This document shows positions 45,102 to 53,762 of a stretch of 64,000 nt of DNA, piece by piece. The translations under genes and the position numbers were made by a program. Where the stretch lies: positions 67,732-131,731 of the forward strand of contig NZ_QAIG01000005.1 in NCBI RefSeq assembly GCF_003060885.1, read 5' to 3'. Position 1 is the first letter of the stretch. The number at the start of each line of letters is the position of its first letter. The stretch is from Pseudomonas sp. HMWF032 (GTDB lineage Bacteria; Pseudomonadota; Gammaproteobacteria; Pseudomonadales; Pseudomonadaceae). The notes under the pieces are model-generated. The model was not told the origin of the DNA. It saw only the letters and a program-made list of their open reading frames with translations, and ran no database searches.

Positions 45102-46892
45102 TCATAGCAGGGGCTGTAGCCCCATGCGCGGCGTCCATTGGTACACCTCTCCCTGTGTGCTCTGTACGCGCAGCTCGTGGTACGAGTTCAAGCTGGCATA
45201 CAGGGCGAAAAATTCATTGAGTACGGTGGCGAAGAGGAACAGGTCACCCTCGCCGACATAACCCTCGGGGTTGATCGTCAATTGCGTGCGTACACCACGC
45301 ACCGGCAAGCCACGGTGCAGGCGGTCGACATGCTGGTGGCTGATGCTTTTCAGGCCGTCGAGCAGGCGCTTGCTGACCTTCTCCGCGTGCTGGTCGTAGT
45401 AGCGCGGCAGGTCGTAGGTTTCCAGGATCACCTTGAGCGCGTCGACGTTGGCCAGCGACAGGTAGTTCAGCGACATATTGCTGATCAGCTTCCACAGAAA
45501 ATCGCGGTGCAGCGGCGGCGCGTAGCTCGGCGTAACCGCGCTGATATTGCGGAAGGTGAGGAACTCCGGGGTGTCCTCACTGGGCATGCAGATATCACCG
45601 AGGCCCAGCTGGCGCGGCAGGTTCTGGTTGGTGCAGGTCAGCTCGATGGACAGCGTTTCGTGCTGATCGAGGTTGCGCAGGCCGAAGCTCAGGTAGGTTT
45701 CCAGGCCGTCGCCGAGCAGCGAAGGTTGCTGGCGCACGCTGTAGTGCGGGCGCGCCAGCGGCACGTCGAAACTGGCGTCATGCTCAAAGGACTCGAACGG
45801 CACGTACTCTTCATACCCCTTGCCGCCGGGCTTCCAGCCAGTGACGCGATCCACCGAGAACACCCCGCAGTGCTCGGAGTCGAGCTCCGAGGGCAGCAGC
45901 AGGTACTGGTCCTGCTTGCCGTCGAGGCGAATCGGGATGGCGTCATGGGCGAACAGGTTGACCACCGGCGTACAGTACAGGCGCACGTTATCCAGGGTCG
46001 GGCGGATACGTTGCACACCGGCCTTGTGAATATCGAAACGCAGCTCGATGCCGCGCGCCTGTTTGAGCACGTCTTCGGGCACGCGCTTGAGCACATCCAG
46101 GCCGAGCAGGTCGACAAACAGGAACTTGTCCTGGAAGGCGAAGTATTCCTGCAGGTAGCGGTACCCGCGGAAGGTGTTCAGCGGGTAGGGGATCAGCGCC
46201 TGATCTTCGGCAAAACCCACCGGCTGCACACTGTTGGCCGGCAGTTGCAGCGGCAGCAATGGGCGCTCATCCGCGCCCTGCAACGGCTTGCCTGCGGCGT
46301 TCAGCAATACCAGCTGCACACCGCCGAGGTGGCGCAGCAGGCTCAGGTACAGCAACTGGCTGATATAGCGCTCACCGGACAGGTGCAGACGCAACTGCTT
46401 GAGGTCGAGATCGCCCAGATGGCCATCGGCACTCATCGCCAGACGCAGGCTGAGCAACGCACCATCGCCCTTGACCGAGTAATCCAGGCCATTCAGCGCC
46501 AGTGGCAGCACCTCGGTGGCGAAGGCGGTGCGGAAACGGCAGGTCACGCCCTGGATCGGCTTGGATTCCACCGGCGTATGCCGTGGCACCAGCAAGGCAC
46601 CGCCCGGACGCTTGAGCGGGTCGAACTGCAGCATGCTGAACGCTGGCAGCGGGCGCATATAGTTCGGCCACAGCAGGTGCATCAGCGAGTGAGTCAGTTC
46701 CGGCAACTCGTCATCGAGCTTCTGCCGCAGCCGCCCAGTCAGAAAGGCAAAACCTTCCAGCAGGCGCTCGACATCCGGGTCACGCCCGGCCTGGCCCAAA
46801 AACGGCGCCAACGCCGGGCTGCGCTCGGCAAAGCGCTTGCCGAGCTGGCGCAGGGCGGTGAGTTCGCTCTGGTAGTAGTGGTTAAAAGACAC
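45102..46892 (-). CDS. tssF: T6SS baseplate protein TssF
   Basis: 596 residues. The GTG at 46892 is chosen because it gives the family N-terminus SFNHYYQSELTALRQLG and has AAGGA at 6 bases; the TTG at 46898 would overlap the preceding gene. The body has DPDVERLLEGFAFLTGRLR and the usual TssF length. It is a baseplate wedge component. A 76-base gap with a repeat precedes tssG. Confidence 0.94.
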   Translation of the reverse strand: MSFNHYYQSELTALRQLGKRFAERSPALAPFLGQAGRDPDVERLLEGFAFLTGRLRQKLDDELPELTHSLMHLLWPNYMRPLPAFSMLQFDPLKRPGGALLVPRHTPVESKPIQGVTCRFRTAFATEVLPLALNGLDYSVKGDGALLSLRLAMSADGHLGDLDLKQLRLHLSGERYISQLLYLSLLRHLGGVQLVLLNAAGKPLQGADERPLLPLQLPANSVQPVGFAEDQALIPYPLNTFRGYRYLQEYFAFQDKFLFVDLLGLDVLKRVPEDVLKQARGIELRFDIHKAGVQRIRPTLDNVRLYCTPVVNLFAHDAIPIRLDGKQDQYLLLPSELDSEHCGVFSVDRVTGWKPGGKGYEEYVPFESFEHDASFDVPLARPHYSVRQQPSLLGDGLETYLSFGLRNLDQHETLSIELTCTNQNLPRQLGLGDICMPSEDTPEFLTFRNISAVTPSYAPPLHRDFLWKLISNMSLNYLSLANVDALKVILETYDLPRYYDQHAEKVSKRLLDGLKSISHQHVDRLHRGLPVRGVRTQLTINPEGYVGEGDLFLFATVLNEFFALYASLNSYHELRVQSTQGEVYQWTPRMGLQPLL

Positions 46893-46894
46893 GA

Positions 46895-47347
46895 TCAATC
46901 CTTGATTCGTTGGCTGTCGGATGGTTTCCGTTCAGGAGCGAGCCGTGTCGTCATATAGATGGCTGCCAAAGTCAGCCCGCCTGACAAACCGGCGAAGAAC
47001 AATGCACGTATCGGATGTTGAGGTAGCAAATAGGTGAGGTTCGCGATAACCAGTGCACTTGTAAGGGCAATTTTTACTTTCATGCTGGTTGTCAGGGCGA
47101 TCAGGGCGATCAGGGCATTAGCCAAGACAAAGGCCGCGAAAATCAGTTGCACCGCCAAACCTATAGCCACTCCCCTAGATAGTGGAGGGCCAAATAGAGT
47201 GGTGTAGACCTGAAACCCCAGGCTGGTCGCTAGCGGGAAAAGCAGGCATGCCAAAGTGTGGCAAGCCATGGCAGTAATTCTTTGCCGTTTAATCTCTTCG
47301 GCACTGCGGATGTGTTGATAGAAGTACATCGCGTCAGTTCTCGACAA
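46895..47347 (-). CDS. polytopic membrane protein, candidate immunity protein
   Basis: 150 residues with four hydrophobic segments (about 26-48, 58-85, 90-106, 112-132) and short loops, so an inner-membrane protein. It overlaps the upstream small protein gene by 14 bases and ends 2 bases before tssF. With its neighbour it follows the DUF6402-like gene and so probably gives immunity at the membrane. No family was recognised. Confidence 0.65.
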   Translation of the reverse strand: MSRTDAMYFYQHIRSAEEIKRQRITAMACHTLACLLFPLATSLGFQVYTTLFGPPLSRGVAIGLAVQLIFAAFVLANALIALIALTTSMKVKIALTSALVIANLTYLLPQHPIRALFFAGLSGGLTLAAIYMTTRLAPERKPSDSQRIKD

Positions 47348-47744
47348 CTTGGTAAGGGGTATTGCTGATGAACAGGTTCAGCCAACTGTCTTGCCAGTCC
47401 GGCACGCCAATCTCGAAGGTCTTCTGCTGCTTGTCGAAGTCGAACCAAATAATGCCTACGGTTCTGTCATCTTCGTGCGAACGCATGTCCGTGTAGTGCT
47501 TGTCGTAGAGCGGCGTACGGAAGGTGGAGTCCGGTGCCTGGGTGTCGATGACGCGTATGTAGGCAAGATCGCACCAAGGTCCGAGCCAAGGTGCCAGCAA
47601 CACGGTCTGCAAAATGAATCTTCCCGAAGGGCTGGGTTTTGAGTACTGCGCCTCCTGAGTGATGGCGATGTGAATCGTTCCGAAAAGCAGGAGCAAGAGT
47701 GATATTGGCAGCAGCAGGGCCATAGATACTTTTCGAATATTCAT
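47334..47744 (-). CDS. membrane-anchored small protein, candidate immunity protein
   Basis: 136 residues with one N-terminal hydrophobic helix (MALLLPISLLLLLFGTIHIA) and a soluble domain facing the periplasm (FRTPLYDKHYTDMRSHED, IIWFDFDKQQKTFEIG). It overlaps the DUF6402-like gene by 4 bases and the next membrane protein by 14. This coupling suggests immunity against that effector. No family was recognised. Confidence 0.65.
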   Translation of the reverse strand: MNIRKVSMALLLPISLLLLLFGTIHIAITQEAQYSKPSPSGRFILQTVLLAPWLGPWCDLAYIRVIDTQAPDSTFRTPLYDKHYTDMRSHEDDRTVGIIWFDFDKQQKTFEIGVPDWQDSWLNLFISNTPYQVVEN

Positions 47745-48673
47745 TTCTTAAACTCGAAGACGACCGGAGTGATGGTTTCGTAGCCGATATTTGAATAAAC
47801 GACGAAGTCACCACCCTTCTTCTGCGTCGAGCGATACTTCACGAAGTGGCTGTTGGTGATCAAGAAATAGCGCTTGCTTTCTAAATCCTTGAAACTCTGC
47901 TCAACGTCCTCGCCGGTGAAGGGAGCTGTGGCAATCGCCTTCGCTTTTTCGTAATCGATATTGGCGTTGTTGCTGAGGCTGTCTGTCACGCCCTCTGCGA
48001 TGCCATCGAAGTTCCAATAACCAAGTGGCTGGCTGAGCAGGCCCTCGTCGTTAAAGTCATATGCATCTTCGGCATAGAATCCAATGCGCTCAGCGATGAA
48101 GGTCACCTTGTCCGGGAACGTGTTGACGGTACCCTCGACTGCGACTCGTAGATTGAAGTTGGCCAGTGCGCCGCGCAGGTCATTCAGCTCATCACCAATG
48201 GTGTCGAAAGTGAGCGCGCGGCTGTTGGCGTAACCGAAAGCCTCGGCTTTACTGCCTTGGCCATTGAACGACAGCGGGAAGCATCCGCCGGAGTGCTGAC
48301 CGAACGCCCTGAGAATGTTTCTGCGGATGAGTTTGGTTGCTTGGGGGTTGTTCCAGGCGGTTCTTAGTTCGTTGCGGGACCTTACTACCCGAGGAAACGT
48401 CATCAACCATTTGTAGGTGACTATGGTCTCTTCCATATATTGAGGAGGGGGCATTTGGTCATGGTTCTTTACTGCTGCCGTCATACCGCCGCTGGCTGTG
48501 CCCCAGGGCTTTCCTTGGAACCAATGCCGCATTAGCTGCGCGGAAACTTGCCAGCCCATTTTGTCCATAGCTGCGGGAATATCCGTGATCTTGAACAAGC
48601 GAACTTGCGAGGTCGTACCTTGTGGGTTTTGCGAGCTCGGTGTAAGCGTGGATTTCAGGACGATATCGGACAT
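47741..48673 (-). CDS. DUF6402-like protein, candidate T6SS effector
   Basis: 310 residues, no signal peptide. It shows marks of the DUF6402 family: LMRHWFQGKPWG near 47, ERIGFYAEDAYDFND near 205, LGYWNF, and RYFLITNSHFVKYR...GGDFVVYS near 275-300. The gene follows a PAAR gene with an adaptor domain by 18 bases and is followed by two membrane proteins, so it is probably a cargo effector acting at or in the envelope. The toxic activity is unknown. Confidence 0.65.
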   Translation of the reverse strand: MSDIVLKSTLTPSSQNPQGTTSQVRLFKITDIPAAMDKMGWQVSAQLMRHWFQGKPWGTASGGMTAAVKNHDQMPPPQYMEETIVTYKWLMTFPRVVRSRNELRTAWNNPQATKLIRRNILRAFGQHSGGCFPLSFNGQGSKAEAFGYANSRALTFDTIGDELNDLRGALANFNLRVAVEGTVNTFPDKVTFIAERIGFYAEDAYDFNDEGLLSQPLGYWNFDGIAEGVTDSLSNNANIDYEKAKAIATAPFTGEDVEQSFKDLESKRYFLITNSHFVKYRSTQKKGGDFVVYSNIGYETITPVVFEFKK

Positions 48674-48691
48674 GTGCAGATCTCCACGTAG

Positions 48692-49216
48692 TCAGGCAAT
48701 CACTACTTCGGATTGTTCGGAGATAACCAGCTCAATGGTTTCTGCACTCGAAGAGCGGAGCTTGTCGGTTTTCCCATCCATTCCTGTGACTCCATGGATC
48801 TCTTTGCCGGATGCGCTGCGGAGAACATATGAAACCCCATTCAGCGGGACGCCGGAGTCTTGGTCGAGCAGCACGAAGAACTCATCGAAGACCCCTTTGA
48901 TATCCACAGGAGCTGGAGGGACAAACGCCGCCCCACCCCCATTAGCCCCAATCAACACCGTCCCTGAGCCCGCCACAGCCACATTGCCATGGCTGCCCAC
49001 GGTGCCCAGCACGGTGGCGGGTTTGCCGTTGATCAGCACGGTAGGAATGACCGCGCTGGCCAGCGTGCTGCCGCAGCCGGTGGGGTCGCCCATGCGGGCG
49101 GCGGGCAGGCTGTCGAACAGCACGTTGGGGGAGCCGGCGACAATCGGATTGCTGCCATGGCCGGGAATCGGGCAGGCGGTGGGGTCGCTGACGCGGGCGG
49201 CGGGTTTACCGGACAT
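48692..49216 (-). CDS. PAAR spike-tip protein with transthyretin-like adaptor domain
   Basis: 174 residues. A PAAR domain spans about 1-95 (DPTACPIPGHGSNPIVAGSP, NVLFDSLPAARMGDPTGCGS), whose repeats cap the VgrG spike. Residues about 108-174 (FDEFFVLLDQDSGVPLNGVSY, GVTGMDGKTDKLRS) are a transthyretin-like domain of the type at the end of the VgrG at 36889. It should hold the DUF6402-like protein encoded next. AAGGAGAGCCC gives a strong ribosome site. Confidence 0.9.
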   Translation of the reverse strand: MSGKPAARVSDPTACPIPGHGSNPIVAGSPNVLFDSLPAARMGDPTGCGSTLASAVIPTVLINGKPATVLGTVGSHGNVAVAGSGTVLIGANGGGAAFVPPAPVDIKGVFDEFFVLLDQDSGVPLNGVSYVLRSASGKEIHGVTGMDGKTDKLRSSSAETIELVISEQSEVVIA

Positions 49217-49225
49217 GGGCTCTCC

Positions 49226-49633
49226 TTAATTGACCTTGACCTGTCCGCTGCCGTCCAGGCGCGCGGAGAAACTGACTTGGCGTTTAAGGCCGTCCACTTC
49301 CAACAGGCCTTCGATGGCAAAGGCCAGGCTCAGTGGGTTGTTGTCGCGGGGCAGGGAAATCACCCGCACGTCGCTTAAACGCGGTTCGTACGCTTCGATA
49401 AAGCGTTCGATGGCGATACGCGCCTGCTGCAACGAGTCGTGCAGTGACAGGCGCATATCGTTCAAATCGGGCAACCCGTAGTCGGGCAGCGTTTGCACGC
49501 TGCCCGCCCGGGTGCTGAGCATTTTTGCCAGGTGGGTGGCCACCGACGCCATAGCGGCGACTTCGCGGCTCCAGCCAGCGCGCTGGCTGGCTTCACCGCC
49601 GAGGCGTTCGAACAGGCTTCCGTACCCGGCCAT
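49226..49633 (-). CDS. tssE: T6SS baseplate protein TssE
   Basis: 135 residues, gp25-like. LFERLGG at the N-terminus and DVRVISLPRDNNPLSLAFAI near the end are family marks. It starts sheath assembly in the baseplate. It follows tssC by 8 bases, and the PAAR gene follows it by 9. Confidence 0.94.
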   Translation of the reverse strand: MAGYGSLFERLGGEASQRAGWSREVAAMASVATHLAKMLSTRAGSVQTLPDYGLPDLNDMRLSLHDSLQQARIAIERFIEAYEPRLSDVRVISLPRDNNPLSLAFAIEGLLEVDGLKRQVSFSARLDGSGQVKVN

Positions 49634-49641
49634 AAGGATGC

Positions 49642-51117
49642 TTATTCCTTGTCCAGCTTGCCGACGAGCGACAGGGTGAAATCGGCACCCATGTACTTGA
49701 AGTGCGGGCGCACGTTGAGGCTGACGCGGTACCAGCCCGGCTCACCATCAACATCACTGACGATCACCTGCGCGGCGCGCAGCGGACGACGGCTACGCAC
49801 TTCGGAGCTCGGGTTTTCCTGGTCGGCAACAAACTGGCGGATCCACTTGTTGAGTTCCAGTTCCAGGTCGGTGCGTTCTTTCCACGCGCCGATCTGCTCG
49901 CGCTGCAGCACTTTCAGGTAGTGGGCCAGACGGTTGATGATGAACATGTACGGCAGCTGGGTGCCGAGCTTGTAGTTCAGTTCAGCCGTCTTGCCTTCTT
50001 CGCTGATGCCGAAGAACTTCGGCTTCTGCGCCGAGTTGGCGGAGAAGAATGCGGCGTTGTCGCTGCCTTTGCGCATGGTCAGGGCGATAAAGCCTTCTTC
50101 GGCCAGCTCGTATTCACGACGGTCGGAGACCAGCACTTCGGTCGGGATCTTGGTTTCGATCTCGCCCATGCTTTCGAAGTGGTGCAGCGGCAGGTCTTCT
50201 ACCGCGCCACCGCTCTGCGGGCCGATGATGTTCGGGCACCAGCGGAACTTGGCGAAGCTGTCGGTCAGCTTGGAAGCAAAGGTGTAGGCAGTGTTGCCCC
50301 ACAGGTAATGCTCGTGGCTGTTGGCGACGTTCTCTTTGTAGACGAAGGTCTTCACCGGGTTGTCTTCCGGATCGTACGGGTTGCGCAGCAGGAAGCGCGG
50401 TACGGTCAGGCCGACGTAGCGGGCATCTTCCTGCTCGCGGAAGCTCTGCCATTTGGCGAACTGCGGGCCTTCGAAGTGATCCTTCAGATCCTTCAGGTCC
50501 GGCAGGCCGGTGAAGCTTTCCAGGCCGAAGAATTTCGGGCCGGCAGCGGCGATAAACGGCGCGTGGGACATGCTGGCGACGCTGGCAACGTATTGCAGGG
50601 TTTTGACGTCCGGCGCGCTCGGGTCGAAGAAGTAGTTGGCGATCAGCGCGCCGACCGGCTGGCCACCGAACTGGCCGTATTCGGCGGTGTAGATGTGCTT
50701 GTACAGGCCGGACTGGGTGATTTCCGGGCTGTCTTCGAAGTCATCGAGCAGATCCTGCTTGGAGGCGTTGATGATCTCCAGCTTGATGTTTTCGCGGAAG
50801 TTGGTGCGATCCACCAGCAGCTTGAGGCCGCGCCAGGAGGATTCCAGCGCCTGGAATTCGGCGTTGTGGAGGATTTCGTCCATCTGCCGGCTGAGCTTGG
50901 CGTCGATCTCCGCGATCATGCGGTCGACCATGGCCTTTTTCACCGGCTCATTTTCGTTCTGCGGCTTCAGCAACTCTTCGATAAAGGCCGACACGCCCCG
51001 CTTGGCGATGTCATAGGCTTCATCGTCCGGAGTCAGTTTGGTCTCGGCAATGATGCGGTCGAGGATGCCGAGGTCGGCGGCGCTGCGACCGCTTTCTACT
51101 GCTGCACTAGTGCTCAT
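49642..51117 (-). CDS. tssC: T6SS contractile sheath large subunit TssC
   Basis: 491 residues, full length. LESSWRGLKLLVDRTNF and SKQDLLDDFEDSPEITQSGLYK are conserved TssC motifs. It forms the sheath with TssB. AAGGAAG precedes the ATG, 24 bases after tssB. Confidence 0.96.
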   Translation of the reverse strand: MSTSAAVESGRSAADLGILDRIIAETKLTPDDEAYDIAKRGVSAFIEELLKPQNENEPVKKAMVDRMIAEIDAKLSRQMDEILHNAEFQALESSWRGLKLLVDRTNFRENIKLEIINASKQDLLDDFEDSPEITQSGLYKHIYTAEYGQFGGQPVGALIANYFFDPSAPDVKTLQYVASVASMSHAPFIAAAGPKFFGLESFTGLPDLKDLKDHFEGPQFAKWQSFREQEDARYVGLTVPRFLLRNPYDPEDNPVKTFVYKENVANSHEHYLWGNTAYTFASKLTDSFAKFRWCPNIIGPQSGGAVEDLPLHHFESMGEIETKIPTEVLVSDRREYELAEEGFIALTMRKGSDNAAFFSANSAQKPKFFGISEEGKTAELNYKLGTQLPYMFIINRLAHYLKVLQREQIGAWKERTDLELELNKWIRQFVADQENPSSEVRSRRPLRAAQVIVSDVDGEPGWYRVSLNVRPHFKYMGADFTLSLVGKLDKE

Positions 51118-51141
51118 GAATTAGCTTCCTTGTTAATTGAA

Positions 51142-51648
51142 TCAGGAGTCCAGCTTGCCTTGGGCAGCCAGGCCGAGTTCGCCGAGTACGCGGTCACGCG
51201 AGTCGTCGTCAGCCAGCACGCTTTCGATGGCTTTGCGGAAGGCCGGGGCGTTACCCAGCGGGCCCTTCAGCGCCACCAGGGCATCACGCAGTTCCATCAG
51301 TTTTTTCAGCTCAGGAACCTGGTCGACGACATTGGCCGGGTTGAAGTCCTTCATCGAGTTGATGCGCAGCTGCACGGCCATCTCGTCGTCGGTCGGCTCG
51401 TCCTGCAGGCGGTTTGGGACGGCGAAGGTCAGGTTGAGTTCCTGCTTGGCCAGCACTTCGTCGAAGCTGTTCTTGTCGATGCTGATCGGCTTGCGGTCTT
51501 CGATCTTGCGGTCGTCGGCGCGCTGGGTGAAGTCACCCAGAACCATCAGTTTCAGGGGCAGTTCGATCTCTTCCTGAGCACCGCCGGTGGCGGGTTTGAA
51601 CGTGACGTTGATGCGTTCCTTGGGGGCGACCGAGCCTTCTTTGGCCAT
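51142..51648 (-). CDS. tssB: T6SS contractile sheath small subunit TssB
   Basis: 168 residues with the family start VAPKERINVTFKPA and the pattern LPLKLMVLGDFTQR, SIDKNSFDEVLA. It forms the sheath with TssC. AGGAGAACAACC gives a strong ribosome site, unlike tssA. A long hairpin lies just upstream. Confidence 0.96.
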   Translation of the reverse strand: MAKEGSVAPKERINVTFKPATGGAQEEIELPLKLMVLGDFTQRADDRKIEDRKPISIDKNSFDEVLAKQELNLTFAVPNRLQDEPTDDEMAVQLRINSMKDFNPANVVDQVPELKKLMELRDALVALKGPLGNAPAFRKAIESVLADDDSRDRVLGELGLAAQGKLDS

Positions 51649-51687
51649 GGTTGTTCTCCTTTGCGTTGATGGCCCGGGGGCCTTTGG

Positions 51688-51734
51688 GGCGTACTCAGGG
51701 CAGGCGACGAGGCGTCATCTGCCCTGAGTACGCC
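51688..51734 (-). promoter_or_regulatory. 16-bp intercistronic hairpin between tssA and tssB
   Basis: A perfect inverted repeat: GGCGTACTCAGGGCAG (51688-51703) and its complement (51719-51734), with a 15-base loop. The right arm ends at the last base of the tssA stop codon. There is no U-tract. It probably marks RNA processing or stabilises the tssB-led message, which would favour sheath proteins over TssA. Confidence 0.65.
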
Positions 51735-53296
51735 TAGTCCAGCACCACCTCGAGGTCGAGGTGGCACAACCTGCGGTAGATCTCTTCCTTGCTTTCACGC
51801 ACCGCGTGGTTCTGCGGCAACAGCTCACAACAGCTGTGCAGCATGCGCAGTACGTCGAGGGCGAGATCGGGTTCCCAGTCGCCGAGGCCAGTGGCCTGTA
51901 GCGTCTGGTCGAGCGATTCAAGTTGGGTCTTGGCCAGTTCGTATTTCTTTGCGCTGTAGCACAGGCGTGCCAGGGTCAGCTGCCAGAAGAAGCGTTCGCG
52001 GCCGCCGCGTGCCTTGGCCAGGCCGAGCTTGAGTTGCTGCACCGCCGACTTGAGGCCGTCCTTGCGCAGCTTGGGCAGGGTTTCCTGCAGAGCGATATCC
52101 CAAGCCGGGAGGCTGTTGCCCTCGCTGGCTACGGGGGTGTTGTCGCTGACCGGGGCCTGCACGTGTGGCATCACATGGGAGCTGAGCCAGGCGCGGGTCT
52201 GCGCATCGGCAAAAGCGCTGCCGTCGTGGAAGCGCAGTTCTTCCAGGCCGCTCATGCGCTGCATGAACAGTGCGAGCTGAATCTCCACTTCGCGCATCGC
52301 CTGCTCGGCGTCCAGCTCATGCAGGCACTGCCAGACCAGGTGCTGGCCGTCGAGCCAAAAGGGCGCGCGGGCGATGCTGGCCTCCAGATCGACCAGCAGA
52401 TCGGCGTATTGGCCGTTCTGGTAGCGCTCCTGATAGTTGGCCAGCTTGTCGGCTGGCAGGCCGCGCAGTGCGGTGATCTGCTCGGCGTTGCGCTCAGGCA
52501 GGCTGTCGATGGGCAGCCAAAGCAGGGTGCGGGCCAGGCGTAGGGCGCGCAGGTCGCTGGCTTTCTGTTTCAACCAATAGGCGCAGAGTGGGCGGGCCTG
52601 GTCTTGCAGGCTGCGCAGGCTTTTGTGCGCTTCCTTTTCACTTTCCACCGGTGCGCCGGGGGTGAGCATCTGGCTGGCGGCCTGCTTGACCTGGGCAATC
52701 GCCGCGCCTACCGAGCCTGGCTCTGGCTGACCTTGGCTGGCGCGCTTGACCAGCTCATCCAGGCGCCGGCACAGCGGCAGCAGCAGTGGCGCATCTTCAC
52801 CCAGGTGTTCGGCCAGGCAGGCTTCCAGGGCGCGCAGCTGCTCGGCCAGGCTGCGGAACAGCGCCAGCTGTTCGCCAATCGGCACGTGCTCGGCCAGCGC
52901 CTGCTCCAGGCGTGGAATCAGCCAGCTGATGGCGGCGGCGCGGGTGCGCGCCTTGCGTGGGTGCAACTCGACCCAGTGGTTGAGGCACAGGTAATGCAGC
53001 AGGCTGAAACCGGCTTGCAGGCCAGGGAAGGATTCGCGCTGGTAAAGCCCCCAGGTCAGCCAGGCGGCGACGCGCAAATCCTTGGAGTGGGCGCTGAGCA
53101 GTATCTCGCTGTTTTCGCGGACTTTTTGCCAGTCGATCGCCGCTGTTTCGTGCAGCGCAGTGGCTTTGCCCAGCTCGTTTTCGAGAACTTCGTATTCGCT
53201 GGAATAACGCACGTCATTACCGGCAAAGTTCCCTTCATGTATAGGGAGTTTGGCCAGCTCTAAATAATGAGCAGTGAGTTTATTTGAATAGGTCAT
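51734..53296 (-). CDS. tssA: T6SS protein TssA (ImpA-type)
   Basis: 520 residues. The N-terminal ImpA domain (about 55-140: ENSEILLSAHSKDLRVAAWL, YLCLNHWVELHPRKARTRAAAI) is clear. The C-terminus (TLARLCYSAKKYELAKTQLESL and RLCHLDLEVVLD) is the helical VasJ-type end. It primes and caps sheath-tube growth. It is the first gene of the cluster; the ribosome site is weak. Confidence 0.92.
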   Translation of the reverse strand: MTYSNKLTAHYLELAKLPIHEGNFAGNDVRYSSEYEVLENELGKATALHETAAIDWQKVRENSEILLSAHSKDLRVAAWLTWGLYQRESFPGLQAGFSLLHYLCLNHWVELHPRKARTRAAAISWLIPRLEQALAEHVPIGEQLALFRSLAEQLRALEACLAEHLGEDAPLLLPLCRRLDELVKRASQGQPEPGSVGAAIAQVKQAASQMLTPGAPVESEKEAHKSLRSLQDQARPLCAYWLKQKASDLRALRLARTLLWLPIDSLPERNAEQITALRGLPADKLANYQERYQNGQYADLLVDLEASIARAPFWLDGQHLVWQCLHELDAEQAMREVEIQLALFMQRMSGLEELRFHDGSAFADAQTRAWLSSHVMPHVQAPVSDNTPVASEGNSLPAWDIALQETLPKLRKDGLKSAVQQLKLGLAKARGGRERFFWQLTLARLCYSAKKYELAKTQLESLDQTLQATGLGDWEPDLALDVLRMLHSCCELLPQNHAVRESKEEIYRRLCHLDLEVVLD

Positions 53297-53325
53297 TCCA
53301 TGACTCGACTGTTTTGCGTGTAAGC

Positions 53326-53340
53326 CATAATTAAGCCGGC
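53326..53340 (-). promoter_or_regulatory. weak sigma54-type promoter candidate of tssA
   Basis: The minus strand reads CGGCTTAATTATGGC, which keeps GG-N10-GC but matches the rest of the consensus poorly. It would start transcription about 18 bases before tssA. The nearby palindromes and the sfa2 gene make it worth testing. Confidence 0.3.
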
Positions 53341-53371
53341 CCAGCTTCGGTCAAGCTGCTATTGTCGGCTG

Positions 53372-53419
53372 AAGTGCGCAAAAAGTTGCGCACTTAAATG
53401 TGCAACAAGTTGCGCACGT
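53372..53419. promoter_or_regulatory. two TGYGCAA-N4-TTGCGCAC palindromes upstream of tssA
   Basis: AAGTGCGCAA-AAAG-TTGCGCACTT (53372-53395) has perfect 10-base arms. GTGCAA-CAAG-TTGCGCAC (53400-53417) is a close copy. Their centres are 24 bases apart. They lie about 80-120 bases before tssA, where enhancer sites of a sigma54 activator would sit. Sfa2 is the obvious candidate binder, by inference. Confidence 0.6.
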
Positions 53420-53714
53420 CCTAGTGAGGTGGGCATCCTAGCCCTGCGTTGGGTATCTAACAACCTGACAAAGTGTGACTCACGTAACAGCAATGGATAT
53501 TTAGGAGTTATTTATTGGGACGCTTGTTCCTAAATAGTGCGAGCGAAAATCCGCAGTAGGATTGACGGGAGATATTGCGTAGGTAGATGGCTATATATAT
53601 GTAAGTAATTGCTTACTGGCAGAATGATGGCTTGTCGCGGAAGTTGTGATTAATGTTAAGAGAAGTGTGAATTGATAGCGTTTTTTAACGGATATATGTG
53701 ACTTCAAGTAAATT

Positions 53715-53737
53715 GCCGAGCCGCCTGCAGGCTCGGC
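53715..53737 (-). terminator. probable terminator of the mutarotase-like gene
   Basis: GCCGAGCC and GGCTCGGC form an 8-bp stem (53715-53737) 26 bases beyond the gene's stop. The minus-strand downstream sequence AATTTACTT is only weakly T-rich. Confidence 0.5.
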
Positions 53738-53762
53738 GATGAGTGCGCGCTTCCTGGGGCCG

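Larger units (their letters stand above)
53297..53762. other. intergenic region upstream of tssA
   Basis: 466 bases without a gene. Holds a candidate sigma54-type site (53326-53340), two palindromes (53372-53419), a long A+T-rich stretch (about 53480-53710) and a hairpin at 53715-53737. No open frame with coding character was seen. Confidence 0.7.

Noticed and set aside
49702..51669. 655-codon plus-strand frame opposite tssC and tssB
   Set aside because: Runs across two well-identified sheath genes; composition typical of antisense shadows.
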